The position numbers and the translations under genes are program-made. A DNA stretch of 64,000 nucleotides. It comes from Rhododendron vialii (Eukaryota > Streptophyta > Magnoliopsida > Ericales > Ericaceae). The notes beneath the pieces were generated by a model. The model searched no databases, was not told the origin of the DNA, and saw only the letters and a list, made by a program, of their open reading frames with translations. Every line of letters starts with the position of its first letter. The stretch's first letter is position 1. The stretch is taken from contig NC_080568.1 in assembly GCF_030253575.1 (NCBI RefSeq), positions 389,501-453,500 on the forward strand, read 5' to 3'. Shown here one piece after another: positions 11,101 through 21,815 of this stretch.

Positions 11101-12575
11101 CTGAAACGAACTAACCCAAAGGGTTGGCCTGGTGGTCAAGGCCAGTGACTAGGGAGTTTGATCCCTCCTAAGGTCTCGGGTTCAAGGAGGTCCTGGGAAC
11201 ACATGCTTTTATTTTTTGTTTCGAATTTGGTGTTGAAATCTTATCAACATTGTTGTGTGTCGTCTTTTTGTGTTGTTTTGGTTTTAAAAAAAAAAACCGA
11301 GAGGTGAGGGCATAGGTCAAGTTTTTGCGAGTTGCAGCATTAGGAGTGTTTTGGTCTCTTCGAAGCTCTCTCGAAGCATTTCCTTTCCTATGGTAATGAT
11401 TTCATTTTTATCTTCGTCATAATGAAATTTTCTTTTGCTGATTAAAAAAAAAGGTCTCAGGTTCGAAATCTCCTAGGCGCTATCAATTCTACTGGGGCTA
11501 GTCCATACAAGGATTTGTCCCAGATTTAATACGGACCCCCCCACTAGTGGACAATGAGATTGGTCCCCAGAATAGTCGAGGACTCAACTATCCTGGAGCC
11601 TGTAATCTGGCCCGGACACCCTAAGTTACTCAAAAAAAGAAAAAAAATCAGCGAAGGACTACATAATAGAGAACCCACAAGTTACTTACAGGATTCTCAT
11701 GAGTTATCCCATCATAAGGAATCACGAATACAAAATCTAGAGAAGCAAAAGGTCAAGATGAGTTAAGATACTCTACCTTCAAAGGCTCCGGGCACTCATG
11801 ACCTAGGTAATCTTCCAATGTTTCATCATTTTCTTCAAGTTCATCCCCACCGGTAAAGACGACAATCATATAGTCATTAATCTTTGTCCCAAACAAAGTC
11901 TGTAGGCTCCGAAGAGCAGCTTCCTCTTCTTTCGAAAAGCGATTTCTGACTGAGAAAACTACAACAACAGCATGGATACCATCCTTGGCCATATTGATGC
12001 ATTTGACAATTTCTTTGCCAATAAATTCAGATTCGACAGAAAAATCAAATAATCCTGCAAAAACAATTGGGTTAGCAGTTCAAACCAAACAACGTACCAA
12101 CATAGAATGAAAACGTACCAAAAATATGACGAGCTACCAAACTCGTCATATTTTTCCTTTTTGATTTGTAGGATTAAATGATCTCCCCATTGATTCATTT
12201 GGAATTCTGTTTCTTCTATTTCCAATTTTCATATTCCAATAATCTACAATAAACACATTCACGCCACTGGTTGTTTCCATGCACACAAAAAAGCTTGAAG
12301 CCTTGACGAATTGCAATTGGATTGCTCATAAAAAGATTTATACCAGGTGTGTCAATGACATTAAGAATCTCGCCATCTTGCAACACAGTTCTCTGCAGCT
12401 CACAAGTACTTGTAACACCCGCAGAGCTAGACCTTGACTTGAACACTTTTTTCCCAAGGATGCTATTGCCTGTTGCACTTTTCCCGTTGCCAGTACGTCC
12501 AACCAAAACCACAGTCCGAACTCCATTAGAAGGGGAAGTGAATTCCCAGTCATTGTCGATTGAGCTTCCACCCAT
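8128..12575 (-). CDS. AIG1/IAN family GTPase with C-terminal coiled coil and CaaX-like end
   Basis: Five exons in transcription order: 12575-12344, 12054-11777, 9271-9107, 9006-8872 and 8334-8128. They total 1017 bp and encode 338 aa from an ATG read as [12 protein letters not shown]. All junctions use GT/AG and preserve frame. The P-loop is GRTGNGKS (residues 26-33), G3 is DTPG (75-78), G4 region is FTGGDELE, and the AIG1 segment is [16 protein letters not shown]. The last third (about 228-330) is charged and heptad-rich ([20 protein letters not shown]), a predicted coiled coil. The chain ends RCAIL, a CaaX box with leucine last, suggesting geranylgeranylation. The family (immune-associated nucleotide-binding proteins, related to animal GIMAPs) is tied to pathogen response and endomembranes. 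The closest remembered relative is Arabidopsis At1g33970. Intron 2 contains a TRIM, a tandem duplication and SINE-like repeats. Gene call is strong; physiological role is inferred. Confidence 0.93.
9367..9740 (+). mobile_element. Complete TRIM retrotransposon (miniature LTR element)
   Basis: Two 108-bp direct repeats, 9367-9474 and 9633-9740, start TGTTAGA and end CTTTAACA. They flank a 158-bp noncoding interior. Directly after the left repeat is TGGGATCAGAGCT, close to the TGGTATCAGAGC primer-binding site for initiator tRNA-Met. A purine run (GCAGGAGAG) precedes the right repeat. The 5-bp direct repeat TCAAT flanks both sides (9362-9366 and 9741-9745). These are all the hallmarks of a terminal-repeat retrotransposon in miniature. 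It lies in intron 2 of the AIG1 gene, antisense to it. Confidence 0.93.
9761..9957. repeat. Tandem duplication, about 106-bp unit
   Basis: The segment beginning CATTCGGCATTTCAAAACAG at 9761 is repeated at 9867. Copy 1 runs 9761-9866; copy 2 has about 16 bp deleted after AAAAGGAGTC and ends near 9957. Both end with AATCAATCTTGTGC. It is intronic, right beside the TRIM. Confidence 0.85.
11113..11300 (+). mobile_element. tRNA-derived SINE-like element (first copy)
   Basis: GGTTGGCCTGGTGGTCAAGG (from 11118) resembles a pol III A box and GGTCTCGGGTTCAAGGAGG (from 11173) a B box, with spacing of about 50 bp as in tRNA-derived SINEs. An A-run follows at about 11286. A second, related piece starts at 11447. 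It sits in intron 2 of the AIG1 gene. It is not a tRNA gene because no cloverleaf or acceptor stem forms. Confidence 0.6.
11447..11655 (+). mobile_element. SINE-like element fragment (second copy)
   Basis: It starts after an A-run with GGTCTCAGGTTCGAAATCTC, a better B box than the first copy. It continues with GGGGCTAGTCCATACAAGG, CCACTAGTGGACAATGAG and TTGGTCCCCAGAATAGTCG, and ends with ACACCCTAAGTTACTC and an A-rich tail. No A box precedes it, so it is 5'-truncated or the two pieces are one element split by an insertion. Confidence 0.6.
12120..12155. repeat. Perfect 14-bp inverted repeat with 8-nt loop
   Basis: AAAAATATGACGAG at 12120-12133 is exactly complementary to CTCGTCATATTTTT at 12142-12155; the loop is CTACCAAA. 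It lies in intron 1 of the AIG1 gene, about 65 bp upstream of the second exon. Confidence 0.85.
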
Positions 12576-13987
12576 TCTGTAAAATCAAATTTCCTGTAAG
12601 AATGACATGTCAGTATGATTTTCAGTCCCTAGCCAGAACTTTCCAAAATATCATCTCATTGACATGCCAAAATTGAAGAATGTATTTAGTCACACAAGAT
12701 TCAAAAGTCACGTCAAAGTTCGGGTCATTGTGCATATTTCAAACTCTAGGCAGTAGGAAAACATCAATAAAAGGCCATGTTTCTTCATAATGTTTACATT
12801 CTCGTGAGCCTTAAAATTTTCAACAATGAGAGAAGTTCCCCAAAATGGAAATTAAATGGGCCACATTCACTGTTACGTACCCTGACTTGTTTCAATTGGC
12901 TTTTACTTGATGGACTTTAATTTGCATCCAGTCACAGGAAAATCTTAACATTAGCCAGGAAAGAGACTAAAAATCATTATAGACCCTCTTTCTAACGATT
13001 GGCATGCACATGCCATAGAAAAACTCATTCCTTTAGCTAAAGCAACACAATTGCACACAATTGAATTAAGTCCTGCAGCCTGACACTTGTTTGGCTGAAA
13101 ATAAAAGGACCACACAAAATTCCATGGTAAGTTACGTACAACTTCACCAGCTCACGCAGTACTAACGGAACATCCATTAGCCTAATTTCAAATGTAGCAT
13201 ACTTCATGTCCATTAGCCTAATTTCTAATGTAGTTGGAATTCTTTCAACTCAAAGCTCCGCACTTAATGCAAAAGCAATTTCTAGAAGGGATTAAACTCA
13301 CCTCTGACCCAAGTAAAGTACCCTTGGGGATTGTGGGCGCTACGCTTAATCCAGTTTATATTGTCCAAGGACAGGGGTTTGCGCCTCTCACCCTTGACAA
13401 CTATGCGTTAAATCAAGTTTGTATATTGTAAAGCCAAGAACAGAATAAAAAAGATGTCCAAGGAATTAAAACGGTGCAATTTGCACAGTAGAAATAACAA
13501 AAAAGAAACAGTCTAACAAGTTACAAGCACAAAATCGAGCAATAATTGTCCTGATAAAACTACATGTTATCCACAAAGAAGAAAAATAAAAAATCTTTGG
13601 GAAAAAACAATCTAATATCAGTCTGAGTATATCATTAAAGCAAAGACGGAAAGAAGAAAATAAAGGCTGAGACTCCAAACAAACCCTAAGAGGTTATCAC
13701 AATTCATAATTTACTATCACTGACTAGGGATCCTAATCTTATTCAAGAATTAGATGCACCAGCAGCAGCGTAACAATCCTGTCACAATCAAAATTCAAAA
13801 CCACATATTCTTCACCACGAGCAGCAAAATCGGCCGAAAAAGATTCTTACGCGATCGGTATGGAATCAAATCAAGGAAGAAGTTATCGAGGAATAAGCCA
13901 TCAACGAAAGCAACAAAATCAATGATTTTACACGGACATGGTTACTTACTTTGAGGAGCTATATCGTCGGGGCTGGAGAAAGTCGCG

Positions 13988-14022
<35 letters not shown>

Positions 14023-14035
14023 AAAAAAAAAGTAG
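12576..14035 (-). promoter_or_regulatory. Probable AIG1-gene leader intron, 5' UTR exon and GA-rich start region
   Basis: On the minus strand a strong donor, CTCAAAGTAAGTAACC, ends a possible noncoding exon at 13950. A TTTACAG acceptor lies just before the ATG (12577-12583), and a TTACAG further up. This suggests a 5' UTR intron of about 1.35 kb. Upstream, 13988-14021 is an interrupted GA repeat (CT on the coding strand), typical of plant leaders and core promoters. No clear TATA box was identified. The rest of this interval shows no coding sequence. Confidence 0.5.
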
Positions 14036-14099
14036 GGAACAAGATAGAATTCTGATTTTTTGTGGCTTAAGGCCAAAAGGAATTACACTTACTTATTGA

Positions 14100-14600
14100 C
14101 TACGTAATGTACAAGGGAATGACGTTTCGGTTTCAGGAATGATTGAATTTCAAACCCATTCCAATTGGAATTTGGATTAGGATTATAGGCAATGATGGTA
14201 GAAAGAAATAGAATAATTATTGAAAAAAATATGGGTAATTATTAGAGAGAGGTAGAGAAAAAAATAAAAGTAATAATTGAAGATAAATAAGATAATAATT
14301 AAAATTCAAAATTTAAAATCCTTAACCGAATAAGATCGGTTTCTGGAATGATTGAATTTCACTATTGGTCACTTTTTTTTTTTTCCGATTTTGAAATTGA
14401 TTCCTATGATGCATTTTGATATTTGGATTTTTAGATAATGAGTGCATGGAGAAATAAAATAATGATTGAAAATAATGGTAATGATTGGAGGGAGATCGAG
14501 AGAAACAATGAAAGTAATGATTGGAGAAAAATAAAATAAGTATTAGAATCCAAAATCCAAAAACATACGGGGTCTATACTTTTGATTTTAAGGGCGTGTT
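14100..14600. repeat. AT-rich MITE-like segments of a family also near 43.9 and 45.5 kb
   Basis: GGTTTC(A/T)GGAATGATTGAATTTCA occurs at about 14127 and 14338, with AATAATTGAAGATAAATAAG-type filler between. Motifs such as AATGATTGGAG and TAATTATTAGAGAGAG recur inverted at 43912-44150 and 45480-45650. No end or target duplication was resolved. The segment lies upstream of the AIG1 gene. Confidence 0.4.
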
Positions 14601-14617
14601 TGATAATTGGGGGCAAT

Positions 14618-14929
14618 TCGTAGTGAGGTGAGATTATGATTAAAATTGGTAATGAGGTAAGCGGTAACGACCGATATTTGGTCCGGAACGGTATTGGGGG
14701 GTTAGGGTACCGGTTTCTCTCAAATTCGGTACGTATCGGCCGGTAAGGTACGGAATTGATAACATTGGAAACAAGTAATTTAATTTAATCCAATCCTAGT
14801 CAAAACAAACATGTTATTTACAATTCTACAATCTAATTCTGTGCAAAACAAATACGAATACATGATTCATTTCCTCATTTATAACCCTACCTCATTACCA
14901 ATTTTAATTATAATCTCACCTCACTACGA
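14618..14929. repeat. Foldback element, 42-bp arms
   Basis: The arm 14618-14659 (TCGTAGTGAGGTGAGATTAT ... GGTAATGAGGTA) is repeated inversely, nearly perfectly, at 14888-14929 (TACCTCATTACC ... CACTACGA). The loop includes a CGGTA-rich segment (GGTACCGG, GGCCGGTAAGGTACGG) that resembles another at 15355-15440 in inverse orientation, so a second, wider inverted repeat may enclose this zone. Confidence 0.65.
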
Positions 14930-16179
14930 ATCATGTATTTTGGTTAATTGGTAATGAGATTTCACATATTTTTTGGGTTATCTTAACCCCAAAATTTTAG
15001 CAAAACGTGGGCTTAATCATAGCACGTGCGCGAGGCTCAAATTCCGAATTTGCACCCCCCCTGCTCGCGAATAACCCGTGACACGCACCCGGTTAATTGG
15101 TTTCCGAATCAGTTTTTCCAAATTGCCTTCGGCCACAACCCATTTTTTCGAGCTCGCGAAGTCTCTCCTTGGGTCCTCATTTACAAGTCCACTAGTGTGC
15201 AAAGTCATTTAAGATGGAAAAGAGTTTTATAACTAGGCAATGTGGGACAAGATGCAAACACATAGGTATTTTATGATGAATTGCATAGTATGGAGGATTT
15301 TTTTGAATTATGATTATATATAATTATTATATATATTGTAGTTGCGGTAAATCCGAAATGGTACCCGGTATCTGACGGTACCGTTACGTACCGTACCAGT
15401 AGGAAAATCGGTACCCTGGCCGGTACGGTATTCAAAACATTGCTTGTTTCCAATTTTACCCTTACGATGAGAACACCATTTTCATTATTTTCCTTTTTGT
15501 TTTTGTGTTCACTTTTATTTTACCCCTGCATTAGATTACGTTCACCTTTATTTTTCTTCACTTATATTTACAGAAGCATATGTAAATTCTTAAGAAAATA
15601 TGTGGGGTATGTGGATGCCAATATATGTATGCATTATTTTTTTAACAAATTGTCTGATATGTTAGAAAATAAAATGAAAGAGAGAGTGTTTAATCAACCA
15701 ATAATTCTCATGGGTTTTTTTTTTTGTCTTTATTTAAGTATTTTTCGCATTTGTTAGTTTTGCGTCAAATATTTGTAGATTATTGGTTTATTCCGACTAG
15801 AGAAATCTAAAAAGTAAAAAGTTATTAGACGGGAAGTAATGTAACGCCCCGATTTTTCGAAAGCAATATAAAATAATTTCTCAAGAAAATTTTGCTAAAT
15901 AAATATTATTTTCAAAATAAAGATTTAACTATTACAATCACAAGATAAATTTACTGATTCAAAATACATTTATTTCAGAGCTGACTCTAGGGTACGAATC
16001 CCAAGTATACTTGATCTTCGTTCATGATATTCTTTGTGTGTCAAACTACACCATCATTGAATCCCCTCCATTGAATGCTGCGCCCTCTGGCAAATTGATC
16101 GTCGAAGCAACCGATTTACCAAGATACAGACGTATCCGTGAGTGATAAATCACCAAGTAGAATAATCCAACCCAACTAC

Positions 16180-18582
16180 TGTAACGCCCCGATTTTTCAA
16201 GGAATTTCAGAAGCATTAACCCAAAAATACACTGAATTTTACAAATTATTAGGCCTCTATTTATCCTTATACAAAAATTACAATTTCAAAATAATACAAA
16301 AATCTATGTACATTTGTTTAATAAAAGCAACTCCAGAGCGACTCTAGTTTTGACACGAATTCCAATCAACGTTGGCCCAGACTCCGTTCCAGGGGGTCCC
16401 ACCTGTATCAACTGCTCTACTGTGGAATCCTGCACACTCTGGCAAATTGAACGCCGAAGCAAACGATTTGCCAGGATACAAACGTATCCTGAGTGATAAT
16501 TCACTAAGTAGAAATCCTAAAACCCAATACCACAATATGCATATCAACAATATAATAATTCATAATACACCGAAGGTACAAAATAATAACACATCGTCTT
16601 TTTCTTTACTATCCATCATCTTACATGTAATCTAAGGATTCTCTCCGCGAGATCCTTTCCTCCCACATCCGCTAACTACAATCGTCTCATGGGTCCACCA
16701 TTCCTCTTGCTTATCCTGCACCAGGGTCCTAGGTGAGCGCATCTAAGTTATGTACCGAGTATGTTCTCACTTAAGACCATAACAGGAGGATCGAGTCATC
16801 CAATGACGTATCGTACATTAGGGTTGGACATCCACTACCCCACGCTAACTATAACCGTCTCATGGGACCCATTCTCTTCCTCAAAGAGAAACTTCCCATG
16901 ACGTATCATACATTAGCGTCTCACTAACTATAACCGTCTCATGGGACCCATTCCCTTCCTCAAAGAGAAACTTTCCATGACGTATCATACGTTAGTGTCA
17001 CAACACCGGGCCCCATAGGTTACCCTTGCCATCGCCATGGCTCAATTCACAATCCACACAGTACTCACACTTTTAACACTTTATCATTTTCCATTTACTT
17101 ATCATCGTCTACATGATTCACTACTCGTAACCACCCCGGGAACCTATTTATCCAATCTACAGCCACAACAAAATATCACACGGTTCAACATTTCAACTAA
17201 AAGTACTAACAACACATAATCATGTCATTGAATTAATCTTGCGAGTAACAAAATAATATTCAGTCAAACAATTAATTACTACACTTAAACTTAAATCTAT
17301 TTCTCTTGTTTAGAAATTTTATAAAACATTTCTACTATTTAAACATTTTCTTTAACTTTCATATTATTCATAGATTTTACAAACTAATTATTTTTATTGG
17401 AAAATACTTATTGCTAAATTTAGTATTTACTAACTATATTAAATATTAATATGAGATTTTCATAAGAACAAAATTATGCGAGGCTATTCTAGTCAATATT
17501 TATTAGAGTTAAAGATTAACTAATATATAATCTAAAATATTTCTTGTTTACAATCTAAATAAATTTTTACTAGTAAAATATTCTTGTGAATATTTCATAA
17601 ACATTTATTTACTCCAATAATTTATTAAACACATAAACGTCTACTCAAATACAAATCAACAATGCATCATCAATAATAATTTCACAATCAAACACTTGTT
17701 AAATGATCATAAATTTTCACAGGGTATAATACTAATCATTCTAGCACAACCAAACTGAATTTTAATATAAACAGAACTAAAATTAAATTAACAATTTAAC
17801 AGCAGGTCAACATCTTCAATAAACTTTAAATCTAAGTCTTAACTCCATTAAAATGCAGATTAAGGTTTCGGGTTTCCGAAAAACTATCTCAAACGCGATT
17901 CTAAGTCCGGATAAGTGTTGCACGGTGTCCGTAGATCGCCGTGGTGGTTCTGAAATCTCGAGGCAGCGTCCGGCGGCACTCTAACAGGGCCTGCAGCGGC
18001 GGTGTGCCCATGAAACTCACGGTGTGCACACACCTACGACCACAACTCTCTCTCTCTCTATTCTAGACTCAACAATGGAATTGGGAGTGAAATAATATAC
18101 TGGTGTTCAATTTTTGAATTTATGTGGGTATGTATAATGAGAGAGAATAAGATAGCAAGAAGGTGAGAGGATAAGTGTAGAAGTGGTAGAATGAGGAAGG
18201 AGAGTGATGCTGATAACGATAAAAAGATAGGGGATAAGTGCCACATTTTGGGGGGGGGGGGGGGGTTCAATTCAAATGTATGTGGACGCATGTATGTACA
18301 TGGTGAGAATGTATCTGAACGCTTTTATGTATAGGAAGTGGAGAGTTAGTTTGAATAGAGTTTTACTTAGGGTTTAGATAGAAAAGATAAGAGATGAATA
18401 TGAATCACTGATCCCCTGTATATCTAAAGTTTAAATACATATCTTATACAATAATGCAAATAATATCAATTGTACACATAATAATATATTTTAATTATTC
18501 AATCTAATTAATTATTGAATTAAGAATTTAACAGTATAAATTTGTATTAAAAAAAATTGGGTCAAAAATCCGGGTCGTTACA
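16180..18582 (+). mobile_element. Solo-LTR-like element B, nested in A
   Basis: It starts TGTAACGCCCCGATTTTTCA and ends AATCCGGGTCGTTACA. ACTAC is duplicated exactly at 16175-16179 and 18583-18587. It is 2403 bp and noncoding. Internal features are an 80-bp tandem duplication at 16842-17001 and a run of sixteen G at 18250-18265. It is a relative of element A, so a copy of a family has inserted into another member. Confidence 0.88.
16842..17001 (+). repeat. Tandem duplication, 80-bp unit, inside LTR element B
   Basis: The unit (C)ACTAACTATAACCGTCTCAT ... CATGACGTATCATAC(A/G)TTAG appears twice, with about 5 differences. A diverged third piece lies upstream near 16672 (CTAACTACAATCGTCTCATG). 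The related segment in element A (18725-19010) has similar ACTATGACCGTGTCATGG repeats. Confidence 0.85.
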
Positions 18583-19239
18583 ACTACCCCTCTTATTTTA
18601 CAACTAGCAACCAAAATATAATAATGATGCAAGGAAGTAAAACATAGAGTTTTCATAAACTAGTTTATTACTATCCATTAACCCTACGTGAAATCTAAGA
18701 TCTTATTCACGACATCTCTTCCTCCCATATCCACTATGACCGTGTCATGGAAAATCCCCCACTTACTTGTCTTGCACACGGGGTCCTAAATGAATTCACC
18801 TAAGTTATGTACCTCGCATAAATTCATTTAAGACCATAGTAGGGGACACGATTACCTGTGGAACGTTCCATGGCGTACCATATGTTAGGGTCGCCACCAT
18901 ACTTAAGCCACTAACTATGATCGTGTCATGGAACAATCCCTCTTGCTGGCCTTGCAAGGCACGATTACCTTTTAAATTTCTCATGGCGTACCATACGTTA
19001 AGGTCATCACAATAACATCACTGGGCCCTGCAGGTCACCTTTAGCCATGACCAAATCATAATCCACAATTTCACAACTTCAACACTTTACCATTTTTTCA
19101 CTAACTTAGCATCGTCTAGGTTAATTCTATTCACATACCACCTCATGTCTCTAGGGTCCAATCTAGCATTCAGATCAAGTATTGGAACAATACGCAATTA
19201 ATCAAAATAGTAATGAAAATAATAACAAGCAATGCAATC

Positions 19240-21039
19240 TGTAGACACTCCAATCTGGGCTTCCAGATTAGTTTACTTTCGGTTTTTGATTCCTCAATGA
19301 TGAAACGGATCAAGAATACCCCGGGAATGTCGAGTGTTTGAGCTTTGAGTGTTTAAAAAATCTTTGAACCTAATCTAGCCTAAGCCAATTCAAAGATCCA
19401 GAAAATCAACTGGCACACGTTGTTTGAGAACAAACGCGCACATGTTAAAATGCCAGGTGTTGGTCAAATGGTCCTGATTGACCGTTGACCAGCGCGTGAT
19501 CATTTGGACTTGAGCGCAGGCATCCACAATTCGTGCACGCTGGTTAAAGTTGCAGCCAATCTAGTACTTTCCACTTCTGGAAGGTTTCTGAAAGCTTTCC
19601 ATTAATTGAGGGTTTCTAGAATGTTTCCATTAATGGCATATTTTCCATTAATGGAATAGTTTCTATTAATGGAAGGTTTCTATTAATGGAAGGGTCTTGC
19701 CCTATAAATACCTCTCTTTGTTCATCTTTTAAAGGGTTCAAAAAAATTGATACACCTTAGGTTAGAAAGGTTACAAAATCTTACACCCCATCTTCACACC
19801 CCAATTAAACCTCAACGCTCAATACTCTTTCAAACCCAAAAACCAAAGGTATAACACATTCGTTCTGCTTACTGTTTTGATTCCTGAGGGGGGCTGACAA
19901 GGCCAAGGCTGGTAATCAATACCAGTCCTGATCCTAAAGCTGACAAGGTTTCAAAAACCGTGCAACCGGCTCTCCCACGCGCGATGGACCCATATACGCG
20001 CGCGACTATTCTAAGTAACGCGCGACGGTTCACGTGGGGATGGGATGCTGGTTATTCTCTATTTGTACAGTATCTTAAATTGCTTGAAGCATGATTAGAT
20101 TTAATCAACTGTTTTGCATGATAAAATTCATAGTTTAGCTTAGATTGCTTAAATTTCAGCTCTAGAATGCCCCTGAATTGCTTCTGAAGATGTTTCAGAG
20201 CCCCGAGCATGCAAAACAATTCTTGGAAGTCCAGACTGATCCATCGTGCAATTGTCCCAGTATGTCACGCACTGATCTGACTATTTCCAGTGGCTGCCCT
20301 TGCATGGGCAACTTGGTCTCTGACCTCCGTTTTAGTACCCCCACTGTTTAGGGATTGCATCTTATTCCTGTTTGTAATAATTACCTACCTTCAGTTCATA
20401 TAAACTGCTTGGTTTGCCTCCTGGGTATGCACTTGTCCTTCCAGAGCCTAGAAGGGGACAAAATCCAATCTGTTGGAAAGATATCAACCCGCGCGCAATT
20501 ATATGGGTTTGTCGCGCGATGGTATGCTAGCATGCACGTAGACTCATGCATGCAAGTTGGCCACTGCTTGTGTCAAATTCATATAAAGGCACGGTTTTGA
20601 TATTTTGTCACAGTATTGGATTTTATCTCTTTCATTTTCAATATTTCATCTATCCATGCTATTTTCGATCACATCATGCAAAGCTGTTACAGTTTTTAAT
20701 CCTCGATTAAATTGTTCTCCCGCCTTAATTGGCTAAAGAATTGATTAATTAAACAGAATCGCAAACATTTTCGCAAATGCCTAAATAGAGACCGATCTTC
20801 GGATTGGACGAGAGGGGTGCCTTAAAACCCTTCCCCTCTCGTAACCTGGCTCCCAAACCCAGATGTGGTTATGACGGACTGGTGTTTTCACCTTTTTCAA
20901 ATCAAAAAGCGCAGCTAGCATTTCAAGTTTGGTTCCTTGGGTGTCGGACTTTCAAACCTAAGTGGCGACTCTGAATTGAACGTTCGTCTGCCAAAAAGCA
21001 CGCTCATCGATCCACCTTTTTCCGGGCACGCTGCCTATA
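19240..21039 (+). mobile_element. LTR-like insertion C, nested in A
   Basis: The insertion starts TGTAGACACTCC. CAATC lies just before it (19235-19239) and again at 21040-21044, a candidate 5-bp duplication, but then the element would end CTATA instead of CA, so the right edge is uncertain by a few bases. A TATA box (CCTATAAATACC, about 19702) is preceded by repeated CCATTAATGG palindromes, as expected of an LTR U3 promoter. TGGCGACTCTG near 20963 resembles the tRNA-Arg-type primer site of some Ty3/gypsy (Tat/Ogre) elements. No coding region was found. Confidence 0.6.
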
Positions 21040-21344
21040 CAATCACATAACTTTTTATGAATGGATCGTTGCCCTTAATCTTGTATGACCAAAAAGTTAA
21101 TAATTAAGCAAGAAACTTTTATCTAATTATTAGAAAATAATAATAATAATAATTTTGGTCAAAAATTAGTAAGCTTAGGCTTATACTAGTTTTATTTAAG
21201 AATTTAAAATAGATAAATAACCATGATAAATGAAAAAAAATAGATGATGATATTGAGTGAAGTAGCATGACCTTAGAACGAGTCCTACAGTCCTATGCAA
21301 TATGTTCGAGTATCAAAAGTTGGATTTGGAGGGTCGCGGAGATA

Positions 21345-21815
21345 TTTAAGAAATGATATTAACGAAAGTTGCCGAAAGTAAAATAAATACATAATAAATA
21401 ATCTAATAAATAAAATATGTTGAGATTAACAAAGTTTCATCTTAGGAGTGTAAAGAGTCAAAAGAAATTATTTGGGCAATAATAACATAGTTTATAAGGT
21501 CGTAAAGTAATTTTGATTGGAAACACTTTAAAAATAATAATGAATAGTAAATTTAAATAAAAAAAATGAAATTGGCAAGATATTATCTTTGAGATGCGAG
21601 AAGTTTGGGAAAAATAGTTTCGATGGTAAAAACGTTCTTGGGAAGGTCGTAAAGATTTTTCATTTGTAAATTTTGAATGAGAACAAAAAAAATAAAATAA
21701 ATAGAGAATAAAAAAAATGATATTAACAAGTTATGATATTTGAGGTGTGAAAAGTCTAGTAAAAATAATCCGGGTGTCAAAAATGATGTTTAGAAGGTCG
21801 CAAAATGGTTTCGAA
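21345..21815 (+). repeat. Diverged tandem repeats, about 130-180 bp
   Basis: Three blocks share the pattern ATATTAACAAG or AGATTAACAAAG, then (T)TGAGATG(C/T)GAGAAGT(T/C) and GGTCGTAAAG (near 21500, 21640 and 21795). They lie in element A downstream of insertion C and are degenerate, noncoding subrepeats of the LTR. Confidence 0.5.

Noticed and set aside
11113..11200. Possible tRNA gene (A and B box motifs)
   Set aside because: No acceptor stem, anticodon arm or CCA-compatible end can be drawn; better explained as a tRNA-derived SINE.
12216..12343. Read-through of AIG1 exon 1 beyond the DTPG motif
   Set aside because: Family alignment requires splicing at 12344/12054 to give DTPGLFDF; the read-through residues match nothing.
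16842..17001. CRISPR-like repeat array
   Set aside because: Only two long adjacent copies without spacers, in a plant LTR; a tandem duplication.
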